Source: RPQJ01 sp963731105
Lineage (GTDB): Bacteria > Pseudomonadota > Gammaproteobacteria > Steroidobacterales > Steroidobacteraceae
Length of the DNA stretch: 64,000 nt
Reading direction: 5' to 3'
NCBI GenBank assembly: GCA_963731105.1
Contig: CAVSUM010000016.1
Coordinates: 124,001 to 188,000 of the forward strand
In this document: one piece after another, positions 1 to 9,500 of the stretch
How positions within the stretch are numbered: position 1 is the first letter of the stretch
Layout: each line of letters begins with the position of its first letter
Position numbers and translations under genes: made by a program
Notes under the pieces: model-generated
What the model saw: the letters and a program-made list of their open reading frames with translations, nothing else
What the model was told of the DNA's origin: nothing
Database searches by the model: none

Positions 1-543
1 CGCGTGCAGGTCCCGAAGCGCGGCACGGCGCTTGGCCACGATCAGGCAGCCGCTGGTCTCGCGGTCGAGGCGATGGACCAGGTCGAGTTCCTTCGCGTCC
101 GGCCGCACCGCCCGCAGCACCTCGATCACGCCGTGGGCCATGCCGCTGCCACCGTGCACTGCCACGCCCGCCGGCTTGTTGAGCACCAGCAGGTCCGGGT
201 CCTCGTAGACGATCGCGTCGGTGACGAGCTTGGCGAGCGACGGGCTGGGCGGCCGGGCCGTCACGCCTTCGGCGCTGGTGTCCGGACGGCGCACCGGCGG
301 CAGGCGGATCCGGTCGCCCGCCTCGACCCGCTGGTCCGGCTTGGCGCGCTTGCTGTTGACCCGTACCTCGCCCTTGCGCAGCAGCCGATACACGTGGGTC
401 CGCGGCACCCCCTTCAGCGTGCGGACCAGGAAATTGTCCAGTCGTTGTCCAGCATCGCCCTCGCCAGCCTCGACGTACTGCACGCCGCCGCCCCCGGCCG
501 CGGATGAATTCGCGGAGTCCGCTGCCTTTTTCTCGTAAGCCAT
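1..543 (-). CDS. rluC: 23S rRNA pseudouridine synthase RluC (5' part, runs off window)
   Basis: Only the first 181 codons are in the window; the gene continues past base 1. The protein has an S4 RNA-binding domain at about residues 25-85 (QRLDNFLVRTLKGVPRTHVY, then RLLRKGEVRVN) followed by the start of the RluA-type catalytic domain, with LNKPAGVAVHGG and the catalytic-Asp motif HRLDRETSG. RluC family enzymes isomerise uridines 955, 2504 and 2580 of 23S rRNA. The ATG at 541-543 gives a short Ala/Ser/Gly-rich N-terminus before the S4 domain. It is divergent from rne, the arrangement known in Escherichia coli and many other Gammaproteobacteria, which supports RluC over RluD. Confidence 0.93.
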   Translation of the reverse strand, partial: MAYEKKAADSANSSAAGGGGVQYVEAGEGDAGQRLDNFLVRTLKGVPRTHVYRLLRKGEVRVNSKRAKPDQRVEAGDRIRLPPVRRPDTSAEGVTARPPSPSLAKLVTDAIVYEDPDLLVLNKPAGVAVHGGSGMAHGVIEVLRAVRPDAKELDLVHRLDRETSGCLIVAKRRAALRDLHA

Positions 544-571
544 TGATTTGCCGGAAGTCGCTTGCTAGAGT
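543..571 (+). promoter_or_regulatory. Candidate sigma-70 promoter for rne
   Basis: TTGATT at 543-548, a 17-base spacer, then TAGAGT at 566-571; each hexamer matches 4 of 6 consensus positions. Transcription would begin near 578 and give a leader of about 260 nucleotides before the rne ATG. The -35 box touches the first codon of divergent rluC. It rests on pattern only. Confidence 0.35.
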
Positions 572-837
572 CCCATCTTAGTTGGTTCTGACTCGTCAGA
601 CCATCGCACTGCCGTGGACACGTGCAGGTGCCGCAGCCCGGGCGGGCAGCGGGCTTGTGCACCACCGGCGGGCAAGATGCCAACAAGCCCCAGGATTCGG
701 TCCGGCGCCCGCACCGTTGCGGTGCGAGCGCCACATAAACAGCTGCATGACACCACGCGCTGCCAGACCTCTCCCGACAGCCACGGCACCCCCCGTCCGG
801 CCGTTCACGGTCCCTTACGCACACCTTGCGAGGACCG
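544..837. other. rluC-rne divergent intergenic region and rne leader
   Basis: About 290 bases without a supportable gene. It must hold the promoters of both divergent genes and the rne 5' untranslated region. In enterobacteria the rne leader is long and folds into hairpins through which RNase E destabilises its own mRNA. A leader of similar scale fits here, but I cannot show homology of the fold. A short perfect inverted repeat (TCTGA, 4-base loop, TCAGA) lies at 587-600. Short open frames here look like chance products of high GC. Confidence 0.5.
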
Positions 838-3617
838 ATGAAAAGAATGCTCGTCAACGCAACTCAGGAAGAAGAGTTGCGGGTCGCACTGGTTGATGGC
901 CAGCGGATATACGACCTAGACATCGAGATCCCGTCCCGGGAAACCAAGAAAGCCAACGTCTACAAGGGACGCATCACGCGCGTCGAGCCGAGCCTCGAGG
1001 CGTGCTTCGTCGACTACGGCGCCGAGCGCCACGGCTTCCTGCCGCTCAAGGAAGTCTCCAAGGACTTCTTCAAGCCGCGGGCCGAAGGCGCCGAGGGCCG
1101 CCCCGGCATCCGCGACCTGATCGAGGAAGGCCAGGAGGTCATCGTCCAGGTCGAGAAGGAGGAGCGCGGCAACAAGGGTGCGGCGCTCACCACGTTCGTC
1201 AGCCTCGCCGGCCGCTTCCTGGTGCTGATGCCGAACAACCCGCGCGCCGGGGGCGTGTCGCGCCGCATCGAGGGCGACGACCGCGACCAGCTGCGCGAAG
1301 CCATGGACAACCTGCAGATCCCTGACGGCATGGGCGCCATCGTGCGCACCGCCGGCGTCGGCCGCTCGGCCGAGGAGCTGCAGTGGGACGTCAACAACCT
1401 GGTCGACGTCTGGAACGCCATCCAGAACGCCACCGAGGGCCGCCCCGCCCCGTTCCTGATCTACCAGGAGAGCAAGGCGATCCTGCGGGCCCTGCGTGAT
1501 TATCTCTCCGACGACATCGGCGAGATCCTGGTCGACAAGCAGGAGATCTTCGATGAAGCGCGCGAGTACATGCAGCGCTTCATGCCGGGCACGACCCGCA
1601 AGCTCAAGCTCTACGACGACCACGTGCCGCTGTTCACGCGCTACCAGATCGAGAGCCAGATCGAGTCGGCGTATTCGCACAAGGTGAACCTGCCCTCGGG
1701 CGGCTCGATCGTCATCGACCACACCGAGGCGCTGGTGTCGATCGACATCAACTCGGCGCGCAGCACCCGCGGCACCGACATCGAGACCACCGCGCTCAAC
1801 ACCAACCTCGAGGCGGCGGACGAGATCGCCCGCCAGATGCGCCTCAGGGACGTCGGCGGCCTGATCGTCATCGACTTCATCGACATGGAGTCGACCAAGA
1901 ACCAGCGCGCCGTCGAGGATCGCCTGCGCGACGCCGTGAAGCAGGATCGCGCCCGCATCCAGCTCGGGCGCATCTCGCGCTTCGGCCTGCTCGAGCTGTC
2001 GCGGCAGCGACTGCGCCCGTCGATCAGCGAGTCGACCAACATCAACTGCCCGCGCTGCAACGGCATGGGCGTGATCCGCAGCGTCGAGTCGCTGGCGCTC
2101 GCCATCCTGCGCCTGATCGGCGAGGAGGCGCGCAAGGACCGCACCGCCAAGGTGATCGCGCAGCTGCCGGTGGACGTCGCCACCTACCTGATGAACGAGA
2201 AGCGCGAGTGGCTGCAGAGCATCGAGTCACGCGGCGGCATCGGCGTGATCCTGGTGCCCAATCGCTACATCGAAACACCGGCCTACGAGATCCGGCGCGT
2301 GCGTGACGACGAGCTCGGCCTGCCCGAGTACTCCGTGATCAGCCACCAGATGGCCGTGCAGCCGCAGGTGGACATGGAGGCGGTCGCCGCCGAGGAAAAG
2401 GCGCCGCCGCCACCGCCCGTGCCGGCGGTGACCACGGTCGTGCCCAGCACCCCCGCCCCGCCGGCGGCCCCGGAACCCGTCGCGGTGGCTCCCGTTGCAG
2501 TTGCGCCGGTCATCGTGCCGCAGTACGGGCCGCGCGATGGCGCCTTCGTGCGCCTGTGGCACTGGCTGTTCGGCGACAAGCGTGCGCCTGAACCGGTGGC
2601 AGCGACCGCAGCGCCGGAACCCGCGCGCAGCGATCGTGAACGCGGTCGTGGCGATCGCGACCGTGAGCGCGGCCGGGACCGTGATCGTGGACGTGATCGC
2701 GAGCGTGGTGGCCGCGACCGCGACCAGCGCCAGGCGCGCGACGAGCAGCGTCGCGACGGGCGTCGCGACGAGCGCGGCGGACGTGACGACAAGGGTCGTG
2801 GCGAGGGTCGCGGCGAACGCCGTGATGAGCCGCGTGCCGAGCGCAAGGACGGCGAACGTCGTCCGGAGCAGCAACAGCAGCAGCCGCCGCCGCAACAACA
2901 GCAACAGCCGCGCCGTGACGAGCGCGGTGACCGTGGCGAGCGCGGCCGGCGTGACGGCCAGCAGCAGGGCCAGGGTGGCCAGCGCGATGGCCGACGCGAC
3001 GGGCAGCCGCGCCGCGACCAGCAGTCACGACAGGACCAGGGCCGCGTGACCAGCAGCCGCGCGCCGATCAGCAGGCCGCGGGCGCGCCGCCGCAGGGCCT
3101 GCCGTCGGCCGCGGTGATTCCGCTGCCGTCGGTCGTGCAGGAAGCGTCCGCCGACGCAGCGGCCAATAGCGCCGATGCCGGCGGCGGCCCGGGCCCGGCC
3201 CCGCGCTCGGATCGCCCCGATCGGCCCGAGGGTGAGCGCGGCGGTCGCCGTTCGCGCCGCGGCGGTCGTCGTCGTCGTCGTGAACCGGGCGAAGCAGGCC
3301 CCGGCCAGGAAACCTCTGCCGGAGGTGAAGGCCCGGAGATGGGCGGTGAAGGTGGCGCGCCCGAGCCGCAGTCGTTCGATTTCGAACGGCCCGCGCCGGC
3401 ACCGCAGCCGCCGCGTTCGTTCGAAGTGATGCCCTCGCCGCCGCGTGACGTCGTGCCGGTGCAGCAGTCGCGCCCGGCCGAGTTCACGCCACCGCCCGCG
3501 CCGGCTGCCGCCCCCACGCCTCCACCGGCTCCTGCCCCCGTGCACGAGCCGCGCCAGGAGTGGACGCCGGGACCGCCGAGCGACGCGACGCGCGAAGGCC
3601 CGCGCAGCGAACCCTGA
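838..3617 (+). CDS. rne: Ribonuclease E (frameshift near 3046)
   Basis: RNase E is the essential endoribonuclease that initiates mRNA decay and processes rRNA and tRNA. ATG at 838 begins MKRMLVNATQEEELRVAL, which aligns with E. coli from residue 1; an upstream TTG at 826 is less likely. The S1 domain comes first, then the catalytic core with VIDFIDMES. The zinc-link CPRCNGMG falls at residues 404-411, so its cysteines are at the E. coli positions 404 and 407. The C-terminal half is low complexity: Pro/Ala, then Arg/Asp/Gly repeats and Gln runs, typical of the degradosome scaffold. Reading shifts by -1 near 3046, and the next frame continues with an Arg-rich tail to TGA at 3617. The shift is probably one missing base. 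Confidence 0.92.
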
Positions 3618-3626
3618 CGCGATGCC

Positions 3627-3654
3627 GCGGCGCCGTCCTCAGCGACGGCGTCGC
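3627..3654. terminator. Hairpin between convergent rne and phosphatase gene
   Basis: An 11-base stem (left arm 3627-3637, right arm 3644-3654, one mismatch) with a 6-base loop lies between two convergent genes and overlaps the phosphatase stop codon. It has no clear T-tract, so bidirectional terminator or 3'-end stabiliser is inference. Confidence 0.4.
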
Positions 3655-4124
3655 GGTTGCGCCTGGCCCAATATTTCGTCGAGCAGGCCGGCCGCGGCCT
3701 CCTCGGCCAGGTCCAGCACGCGTTCGAATCCCGGCGGCCCGCCGTAGTACGGATCGGGCACGTCCTCGATATCCGTGTCGCCCGCGAACTCCATGAACAG
3801 GCGGACGCGGCCGTGATACTCCTCGGGTGCGCGCTCCAGCAGCGTCGCCCGATTCAAGCGATCCATCGCCACGATCAGGTCGAAGCGCGCGAAATCGTCG
3901 TCGCTGACCTGCCGTGCCCGCAGGTTGCCGAGGTCGATGCCGCGGCGCGCAGCTGCCGCGATGGCACGCTCGTCCGGCGGCTCACCGACGTGATAGTCGT
4001 GTGTGCCGGCCGAGTCGATCTCCAGTCCGAGCTGCGGCGCGCGTTGCTGCACCACGCGCCGAAATACGCCCTCTGCCGTTGGCGAACGGCAGATATTGCC
4101 CATGCACACGAACAGCACGCGCAT
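3639..4124 (-). CDS. Low-molecular-weight protein-tyrosine phosphatase
   Basis: A 161-residue protein of the LMW-PTP/arsenate-reductase-like fold. The P-loop FVCMGNICRS places the nucleophilic Cys at residue 7 and the phosphate-binding Arg at 13 (C-x5-R). The general acid lies in VPDPYYGG near residue 122. Bacterial members dephosphorylate BY-kinases and other phosphotyrosine proteins, often in exopolysaccharide control. No kinase is adjacent, so its substrate is unknown. Its ATG abuts the TAG of the upstream peptidase gene with no gap, so the two are probably co-transcribed. The tail QPRRRR is basic. Confidence 0.9.
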   Translation of the reverse strand: MRVLFVCMGNICRSPTAEGVFRRVVQQRAPQLGLEIDSAGTHDYHVGEPPDERAIAAAARRGIDLGNLRARQVSDDDFARFDLIVAMDRLNRATLLERAPEEYHGRVRLFMEFAGDTDIEDVPDPYYGGPPGFERVLDLAEEAAAGLLDEILGQAQPRRRR

Positions 4125-5655
4125 CTATTGCTTCACCGGCGCACGTCCCGCTGCTTCGTCCGCGCACACCTGTTTCAGGGTGGGCCAGCGCAGTGCACAC
4201 TGTGCCGCGAGCCGGTCGGCATCACCCTGTCGTCCCGCCAGTCGATAGGCGTGGATCAACGGTACCGTGAGGCTGGGCGCCTCCTGCAGGCGACGGTAAC
4301 CGCCCTCCATCACGTCCACCGCGCGCTCGCGCTGGCCGGTCGCCAGCAACAGCGCACTGGCCGCACTGTAGATCGCACCTGCTGGCTCCGGTCCGGCCAG
4401 CGCAGCCTCGTAGTCCGCGAGCGCCTGCGCCGGCTCTCCCGCGGCGGTCTGCACGGCCGCATTCACATAGCGCGGATAGGCGTGTGCGCCGGTCGGTCCG
4501 CTCAGGCCCGCCTTGGCGAGGGTGCGCGCCGAAGCCACGTTGCCGGACGAGAGCGCCGACCGGGCCTCGATCGAGGCGATGTAGTTCTCGAGCATGTCGA
4601 CGGTGCCGTCCGCTTCCTTCGCGGCGTCCCACGGCTCGATCCGCGGCGAGGGACGTTCGACGGCACCGTACTCCTGCGCGGTGTACGCGCGTATGTCGCC
4701 GATGCGCTCCCCGGTCTTGGGATGCGATCGCGATCCCTCGTCGAGTTGCTTCGCGACAGCGTCGCGCGAGCGGGCCAGTACCGCGCCGGCGAGCGCGCCG
4801 ATGAGCTCGCCGGTCGCTCCCTGCTGCGCCGTTGCCTTTGCCACCTGCTTGTTGCCCTTTCTCGACGACGTCGTAGCCGAGCAACTGCTGGTCGAGCGAC
4901 ACGGCCTGCGGGTCCGCCGCACGCTCGGCCTCGAACTTCTGCTGCTTCTCGAGCAGCGACGCCATGCCCTCGGGCGAGTAGCCCGCGCGCACCAGCAGGT
5001 CGGTGCCGAGACGATCGGCGTTGCGCTCCTGGCCGCGCGTCCACGACGGCGACAGCACGGCCGCGTTCAGCAGCAGCGCACGCGATTGCTCGTCGGCGCG
5101 CACGCGCTCCGCGTCGGCAGTCGAACCCTTGCCCTGAGCCTCCGCCACCACGCGTTGCGCGTCCACCGCCAGCGCACTCAACTGGATGGCTCGCTGCTGG
5201 AGTTTCTGCACCACGTCGCTGTTGGCGTGGCCGAGGATGACGTGCGCTGCCTCGTGCGCCAGCAGCGCAGCCACCTCGTCCTCGCTGTCGAGGCGCAACA
5301 GGATGCCGAGCGACACGTAGACGTTGGCGTCCGCCGTGCTCTCTGCCGACCACTCGTTGCTCGCGCGCACGTAAACGCGTGCGGGCACCCCGCTCACCGG
5401 CGACTGTTCGAGCAGCCGACCGAGGATGCCATTCAGGTAGGCGTCGAGCGGCGTCGCCGGCACCAGGCCGAGCCCTTCGGCCCGCGCGTGGTCGAGGTCC
5501 GTGGCCTGGCCGATCGCCATCGAGCCGAAAGCGAAGGCCTTCTGCCCGACGCGCTCGATCTCCTTGCCCTCGGCCGGCTTGCTCGCGCCGAACGCGGGCA
5601 GGCAGGCGCACAGGGCGAGCGCCGCGACCCAGGGCAGTGCCGGGCCGGGCTTCAT
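4125..5655 (-). CDS. M48 family periplasmic metallopeptidase with C-terminal repeats (frameshift near 4857)
   Basis: The N-terminus is a signal peptide; LCAC at residues 15-18 could be a lipobox. HEAAH at residues 134-138 supplies the zinc-binding HExxH, and QERNADR supplies the third ligand in the usual ExxAD setting, so this is an active-site-complete M48 peptidase related to BepA/LoiP. The C-terminal part looks like TPR-type helical repeats (PAQALADYEAALAGPEPAGA). Around 4857 an AAAGGG run carries one extra base; restoring it joins the peptidase to the repeat region. BepA-like proteins assemble or degrade outer-membrane proteins such as LptD. ATG at 5655 overlaps the upstream stop by ATGA. 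Confidence 0.85.
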
Positions 5656-6011
5656 TTCACGCAACCTTCCTCGCCGATGCCGCGCGAGGCAGCGTGGCCG
5701 GTGGCGCCCGCGAGCTGCTCGCACTTCGGCTTGTCAGCCAGCTTCAGGTCGGTCCGCGCCTGGCTGGCTTCGACGAAGTAGTCCTTGCCGTCGAGCGTGA
5801 CCTTGAGCCAACCCTGCCCCGCGCGCACCGCCTGCAGCGGCATGTCGGCCGCCGGCTTGCTGGCGACCACCTTGCCGTCCGGCTGGTCCAGCAGCTCGAC
5901 CGGATCGACCTTCCACTTCTTGACCTGCACGGTGGCGGGCGCGTCGTCCGCATGGGCCGTCGCCGCCAGGACTGCGACCAGGAGTCCGACCTTCCAGTGC
6001 CTGCTCTTCAT
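5652..6011 (-). CDS. Small secreted SH3-like protein
   Basis: A 119-residue protein with a cleavable-looking signal peptide (hydrophobic VGLLVAVLAATAHA). The mature part resembles a bacterial SH3-like fold (VELLDQPDGKVVASKPA, then GQGWLKVTLDGKDYFVEAS). Two cysteines near the C-terminus (KCEQL and EEGCVK) could form a disulfide. I chose the ATG at 6011, just before the signal sequence. It sits between the CHASE2 gene and the M48 peptidase and overlaps the latter by ATGA, so a shared envelope function is likely, but no specific role can be assigned. Confidence 0.75.
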   Translation of the reverse strand: MKSRHWKVGLLVAVLAATAHADDAPATVQVKKWKVDPVELLDQPDGKVVASKPAADMPLQAVRAGQGWLKVTLDGKDYFVEASQARTDLKLADKPKCEQLAGATGHAASRGIGEEGCVK

Positions 6012-6056
6012 GACACCCCCCCGTTGGCCCGATCGAGCCAATGATAGCCACGAATC

Positions 6057-7415
6057 TCAACTGGTTTCGAATTCGTCCGCCGCCTCGACGAGTTTGCCGG
6101 TCACGTCGAGCACTTCCGTCCAGGTGATGGCGAACAGGAAATTGATGCCCAGCAGCCATTCCGACACGCCGACGTGGCAGGCGAACCACGCCGTCGCGCC
6201 GCACAGCAGCACCAGCAGCCCGATCTGGCTGCCGAACACGATCAGCACGATACGCACGACCCGTGAGCGTACGCGCTGCATCAGCCTCGTCCACGCGCGC
6301 GCGAGCCGCTGGCTGCTGCGGCGCAAAACCAGCACCGCGCCGATGATGGCCAGCATCAGGAAATCCGGCAGCGACACCCCCAGCAGCGGCACCAGACGCT
6401 CCTTGTGCCGCACGGCGTCGGGCCCGAGCGTGATCAGGTTGTCGAGCGCCGCGGCGTGCAGGAACACCGCGGGCAGGTCGTTGTGCAGCGGCGTGTTCAT
6501 TGCGTCCGCGGCGCCGTGGTAGAACGCGCCGTAGAACACCACGCTGCCGGAGACCAGCGACTCGATCGCAGTGTCCGCCTCCTCGGTCGGCTCGAGCAGC
6601 AGGCCCGCGGGAATGGTCGGGGCGGACGGGCAGTTCTCGCGGAAGTCCGTGCCGCGGTCCTGCACGATCCATTGCGGGAATGGCGGCGTGCGACGGCAGT
6701 CGAGCCAGCTTTCGTTCCAGCTCTGCTCGGGCAGTTCCGACCAGAACACGCGGACCGGGCCCGTGCCACAACCGGCGTCGCCCGGGCAGCCGCCGCACAC
6801 CTCCTTGAAGACCGTCGGCACCGCAGTGGGCTGTGATTGCGGCGGGCTGGTGGCAAGGGCATAGAAGCGCGTGACGCGGTCGAGCGGGTCGATCGTTTTC
6901 GGCACCTGCACCGGCGTCAGGCGCGACCCGACCTCGGGTCGCAACGGCCGGTCGACGCCGAAGCTGGCGCCGTAGACCGGAATCCCGGCCGCGCGGTAGC
7001 GATCCAGTTCGGCCGCGAGTGCCTCGATGGTCGGGTCGTCGCGCACGTCCTCGAACACGATGTCGATGACGACGGCCCTGGGCTGGTTGGCCCGGATCGC
7101 CTTCAGGACCCGCGCGTGGAAGCCATAGCGCGGCGGCCACGGCTCGTCAAACGCTGCGAGGTCGGGGTCACGCAGCAGCACGACGGCGATCGCCGCCTTG
7201 CCGTCCTTGACGCAGGGACCGTCCGGCGCGCCCGGGTAGCAGCCCGCCATGGCCACGGCCAGCAGGTCCTGCGAGTACATCTTGGTCAGGCGCGTGAGGC
7301 CGAACGGATCCATGCGCAGCAGCAGGATCCCGCCGAGCAGGAACAACAGGTAGAACGCCAGCGGTCCGCGCACGACCCGCCAGCGCCCGAGCCAGCGCGT
7401 GCCACTGGCACTCAC
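6057..7415 (-). CDS. CHASE2 domain membrane protein without output domain
   Basis: A 452-residue protein. One transmembrane helix near residues 12-30 is followed by a large extracytoplasmic region matching CHASE2 (AIAVVLLRDPDLAAFDEPWP, RAVVIDIVFEDVRDD, VVFYGAFYHGAADAMNTPL). About three helices close the protein. CHASE2 is a sensor module normally fused to cyclases, kinases or GGDEF domains; here nothing follows the last helix except about 20 residues. GTG at 7415 is chosen for a GAGG ribosome-binding site upstream; upstream starts add a sequence unlike any membrane anchor. The region contains several Cys pairs (GGCPGDAGCG). It leads the set with the SH3-like protein, M48 peptidase and phosphatase. 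Confidence 0.8.
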   Translation of the reverse strand: MSASGTRWLGRWRVVRGPLAFYLLFLLGGILLLRMDPFGLTRLTKMYSQDLLAVAMAGCYPGAPDGPCVKDGKAAIAVVLLRDPDLAAFDEPWPPRYGFHARVLKAIRANQPRAVVIDIVFEDVRDDPTIEALAAELDRYRAAGIPVYGASFGVDRPLRPEVGSRLTPVQVPKTIDPLDRVTRFYALATSPPQSQPTAVPTVFKEVCGGCPGDAGCGTGPVRVFWSELPEQSWNESWLDCRRTPPFPQWIVQDRGTDFRENCPSAPTIPAGLLLEPTEEADTAIESLVSGSVVFYGAFYHGAADAMNTPLHNDLPAVFLHAAALDNLITLGPDAVRHKERLVPLLGVSLPDFLMLAIIGAVLVLRRSSQRLARAWTRLMQRVRSRVVRIVLIVFGSQIGLLVLLCGATAWFACHVGVSEWLLGINFLFAITWTEVLDVTGKLVEAADEFETS

Positions 7416-7550
7416 GTGGCGACCTCGCGGGATTGCCTGCTCGCATTCATGGCCCGGCCACAGTAATTGCTGTCGATGGCACCCGTCTACCGTGCCCGTC
7501 TGGCGCGACCACCTGCCAGCGGCGCCCCAAGCCAGTATCATGCCGGGCGC

Positions 7551-8759
7551 ATGACCTCACGCCGACGTCGCATCGTCCTGGTCTCGATCGTTGCCCTGGT
7601 CGCGGTGCTGGCGGCACTCGTCGCCTTCGTCTGGTGGGGCCCCATTGCGGTCTCGAACAAGCGCGTGCTGCTCGACTTCATGCTCGGGCGCGGCATCGAG
7701 CCGCCGAGCACGGCGACCGTCACCGAGCACCTGCGGACCGCGCCGGGATTCAACGTGCAGGTCTATTCCGCCGAGGTGCCGCTCGCCCGCGTCATGCTGT
7801 TCACCCCTGCCGGCGACCTGGTCGTGAGCCGCACGCGCGCCGGCGAGGTCGTGCTGCTCGAGCGCGACCGCAATGGCGACGGAATGGCGGACGGCCAACG
7901 TGTATTGTTCAAGGACCTCGACGGTCCGCACGGCCTCGCGCTGCACGACGGCTGGCTGTACGTTGCCGAGCGCTCCGCCGTCGGTCGCGTTCGTTTCGAC
8001 CAGGCGTCGGGCCAGCTCGCGGGCAACTACGAGTACATCCTCACGGGCCTGACCAAGGACGGCCAGCACACGACCAGGACCATCGGCTTTGGCCCCGACG
8101 GCTGGCTCTACCTCGCGCAGGGCTCGACCTGCAACGTGTGCCTCGAGCAGGACCCGCGCCGCGCGACGATCATGCGCTTGCGGCCCGACGGCACTGGCGC
8201 CGAGATCTACGCCACCGGCCTGCGCAACAGCGTCGGTTTCGACTGGGCGCCCTGGGACCGCGGGCTGTACGCGACCGACCACGGTCGCGACCTGCTGGGC
8301 GACGACTTCCCGCCCTGCGAACTCAACCGCATCGAGCAGGGCCGATTCTATGGCTGGCCGTTCGTGAACGGCTTCGGCGTGGCGGATCCTGATTTCGGCG
8401 GTCAATACACGGGCGATGCACCGCCAACCGATCCGGTGCACGGCTTCCGGGCGCACAATGCACCGCTGGGCATCCATTTCCTGCGCGCGGCCAAGGTACC
8501 GGCCGGCTACGAGCGCACGGCGCTGGTCGCGCTGCACGGCTCCTGGAACCGCACCGTGCCCGACGGCTACAAGGTCGTCGCACTGCACTGGCGCGACGAC
8601 GGCACGATCGACGAAGCCGATTTCCTCACCGGCTTCCTCAATCCCGACGGCATCATCGGCCGCCCGGCCTTCGTCACCGAAGGACCGGACGGCGCGATCT
8701 ACGTGTCGGACGACTACGCCGGCGTGATCTACCGCGTCAGCGCGATTACCGCGCCCTGA
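7551..8759 (+). CDS. PQQ-dependent sugar dehydrogenase-like beta-propeller protein
   Basis: A 402-residue protein with an N-terminal membrane anchor or uncleaved signal (VLVSIVALVAVLAALVAFVW). The rest is a six-bladed propeller of the soluble glucose/sorbosone dehydrogenase family (GSDH, YliI-like), with blades marked by FGPDGWLYLAQG, ATGLRNSVGFDW and EGPDGAIYVSDD. A metal-binding-like DRNGDGMADG follows the first blade. Members oxidise aldose sugars using PQQ and pass electrons to the respiratory chain; the substrate here is unknown, and no pqq genes are nearby. ATG at 7551 directly precedes the Arg-rich anchor. It diverges from the CHASE2 gene across 135 bases. Confidence 0.85.
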   Translation: MTSRRRRIVLVSIVALVAVLAALVAFVWWGPIAVSNKRVLLDFMLGRGIEPPSTATVTEHLRTAPGFNVQVYSAEVPLARVMLFTPAGDLVVSRTRAGEVVLLERDRNGDGMADGQRVLFKDLDGPHGLALHDGWLYVAERSAVGRVRFDQASGQLAGNYEYILTGLTKDGQHTTRTIGFGPDGWLYLAQGSTCNVCLEQDPRRATIMRLRPDGTGAEIYATGLRNSVGFDWAPWDRGLYATDHGRDLLGDDFPPCELNRIEQGRFYGWPFVNGFGVADPDFGGQYTGDAPPTDPVHGFRAHNAPLGIHFLRAAKVPAGYERTALVALHGSWNRTVPDGYKVVALHWRDDGTIDEADFLTGFLNPDGIIGRPAFVTEGPDGAIYVSDDYAGVIYRVSAITAP

Positions 8760-8783
8760 GTCACACTGGCTTGCGGCAGCTGC

Positions 8784-9299
8784 TCACTTCACGACGCCGC
8801 AGACCATGCGCGCCCCGCCACCGCCCAGCGGCGCAGGATGATCCGCGTGATTGTCGCCGCCGGCGTGCACCATGAGCGAACGGTCGACGATATCAGAGGC
8901 CTTCAGCCGCGGCCCCAGGACCGGCTGCGTGGCAGTGCCGTCCGCAGCGACGTACAGTGGCGGCAGGTCGCCGAGGTGACCGTCGCCCCAGGGCTCGGCG
9001 TGCTTGTTCGTACCGGCCGGATCGAGGTGCGGGCCGGCCGCGAGCGCTGCCAGCATCTTGCCGTCCTTTGCCATCGGCTCGCAGCTCGGGTTCTGGTGCA
9101 CGTGGAACCCGTGCAACCCGGGTGGCAGCCCGTGCAACGCCGGCGTGAACACGAGGCCGTATTTCGACTCGGATACCGTGATCGTGCCGGCCTCGGCGCC
9201 GATGCCCTTCTCGTCGACGAGGTGCATGGTGACGACCGTATCGGCGGCCGCCACCGAAGACGCCGTCGCTAGGATCAGTGCTGCAATCCTGTTCATCAT
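8784..9299 (-). CDS. sodC: Periplasmic Cu/Zn superoxide dismutase
   Basis: A 171-residue protein with a signal peptide (MMNRIAALILATASSVAAA). It carries the copper ligands in GFHVHQNPSC, zinc ligands in the GPHLDPAGTNKHAEPWGDGH stretch, and the C-terminal VHAGGDNHADHPAPLGGGGA with the active-site region; two cysteines (PSCEP and MVCGV) form the conserved disulfide. It converts superoxide to peroxide and oxygen in the periplasm. The start at 9299 has a GGAG ribosome-binding site; longer frames upstream lack a signal peptide. It converges on the sugar dehydrogenase-like gene and diverges from the YciH gene. Confidence 0.93.
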   Translation of the reverse strand: MMNRIAALILATASSVAAADTVVTMHLVDEKGIGAEAGTITVSESKYGLVFTPALHGLPPGLHGFHVHQNPSCEPMAKDGKMLAALAAGPHLDPAGTNKHAEPWGDGHLGDLPPLYVAADGTATQPVLGPRLKASDIVDRSLMVHAGGDNHADHPAPLGGGGARMVCGVVK

Positions 9300-9500
9300 G
9301 TGTCGGCTCCGGTCGGTGCGGGTGACGCTGGCGCGTCGGGAGGGCCACGACGCCTTGGCCCGATCTTGCCTCGGGTGGTCGCGCCCAGCAAGCGCGGGCC
9401 GCGGCGGGCCACCGCCTGCGCCACATCCGGTCGCCGGTAGCTGACCGCCCCGGCCGAATGTAAGACTATGCGCTTCCCGGCACGCACGCTCGCCGCACCC

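Noticed and set aside
2860..2920. CAG/CAA trinucleotide tract in rne as a separate microsatellite element
   Set aside because: It encodes a Gln run inside the RNase E scaffold and needs no separate explanation.
3114..3617. A separate gene after rne
   Set aside because: It continues the RNase E scaffold in another frame (Arg-rich blocks, Pro-rich end) after a probable one-base deletion.
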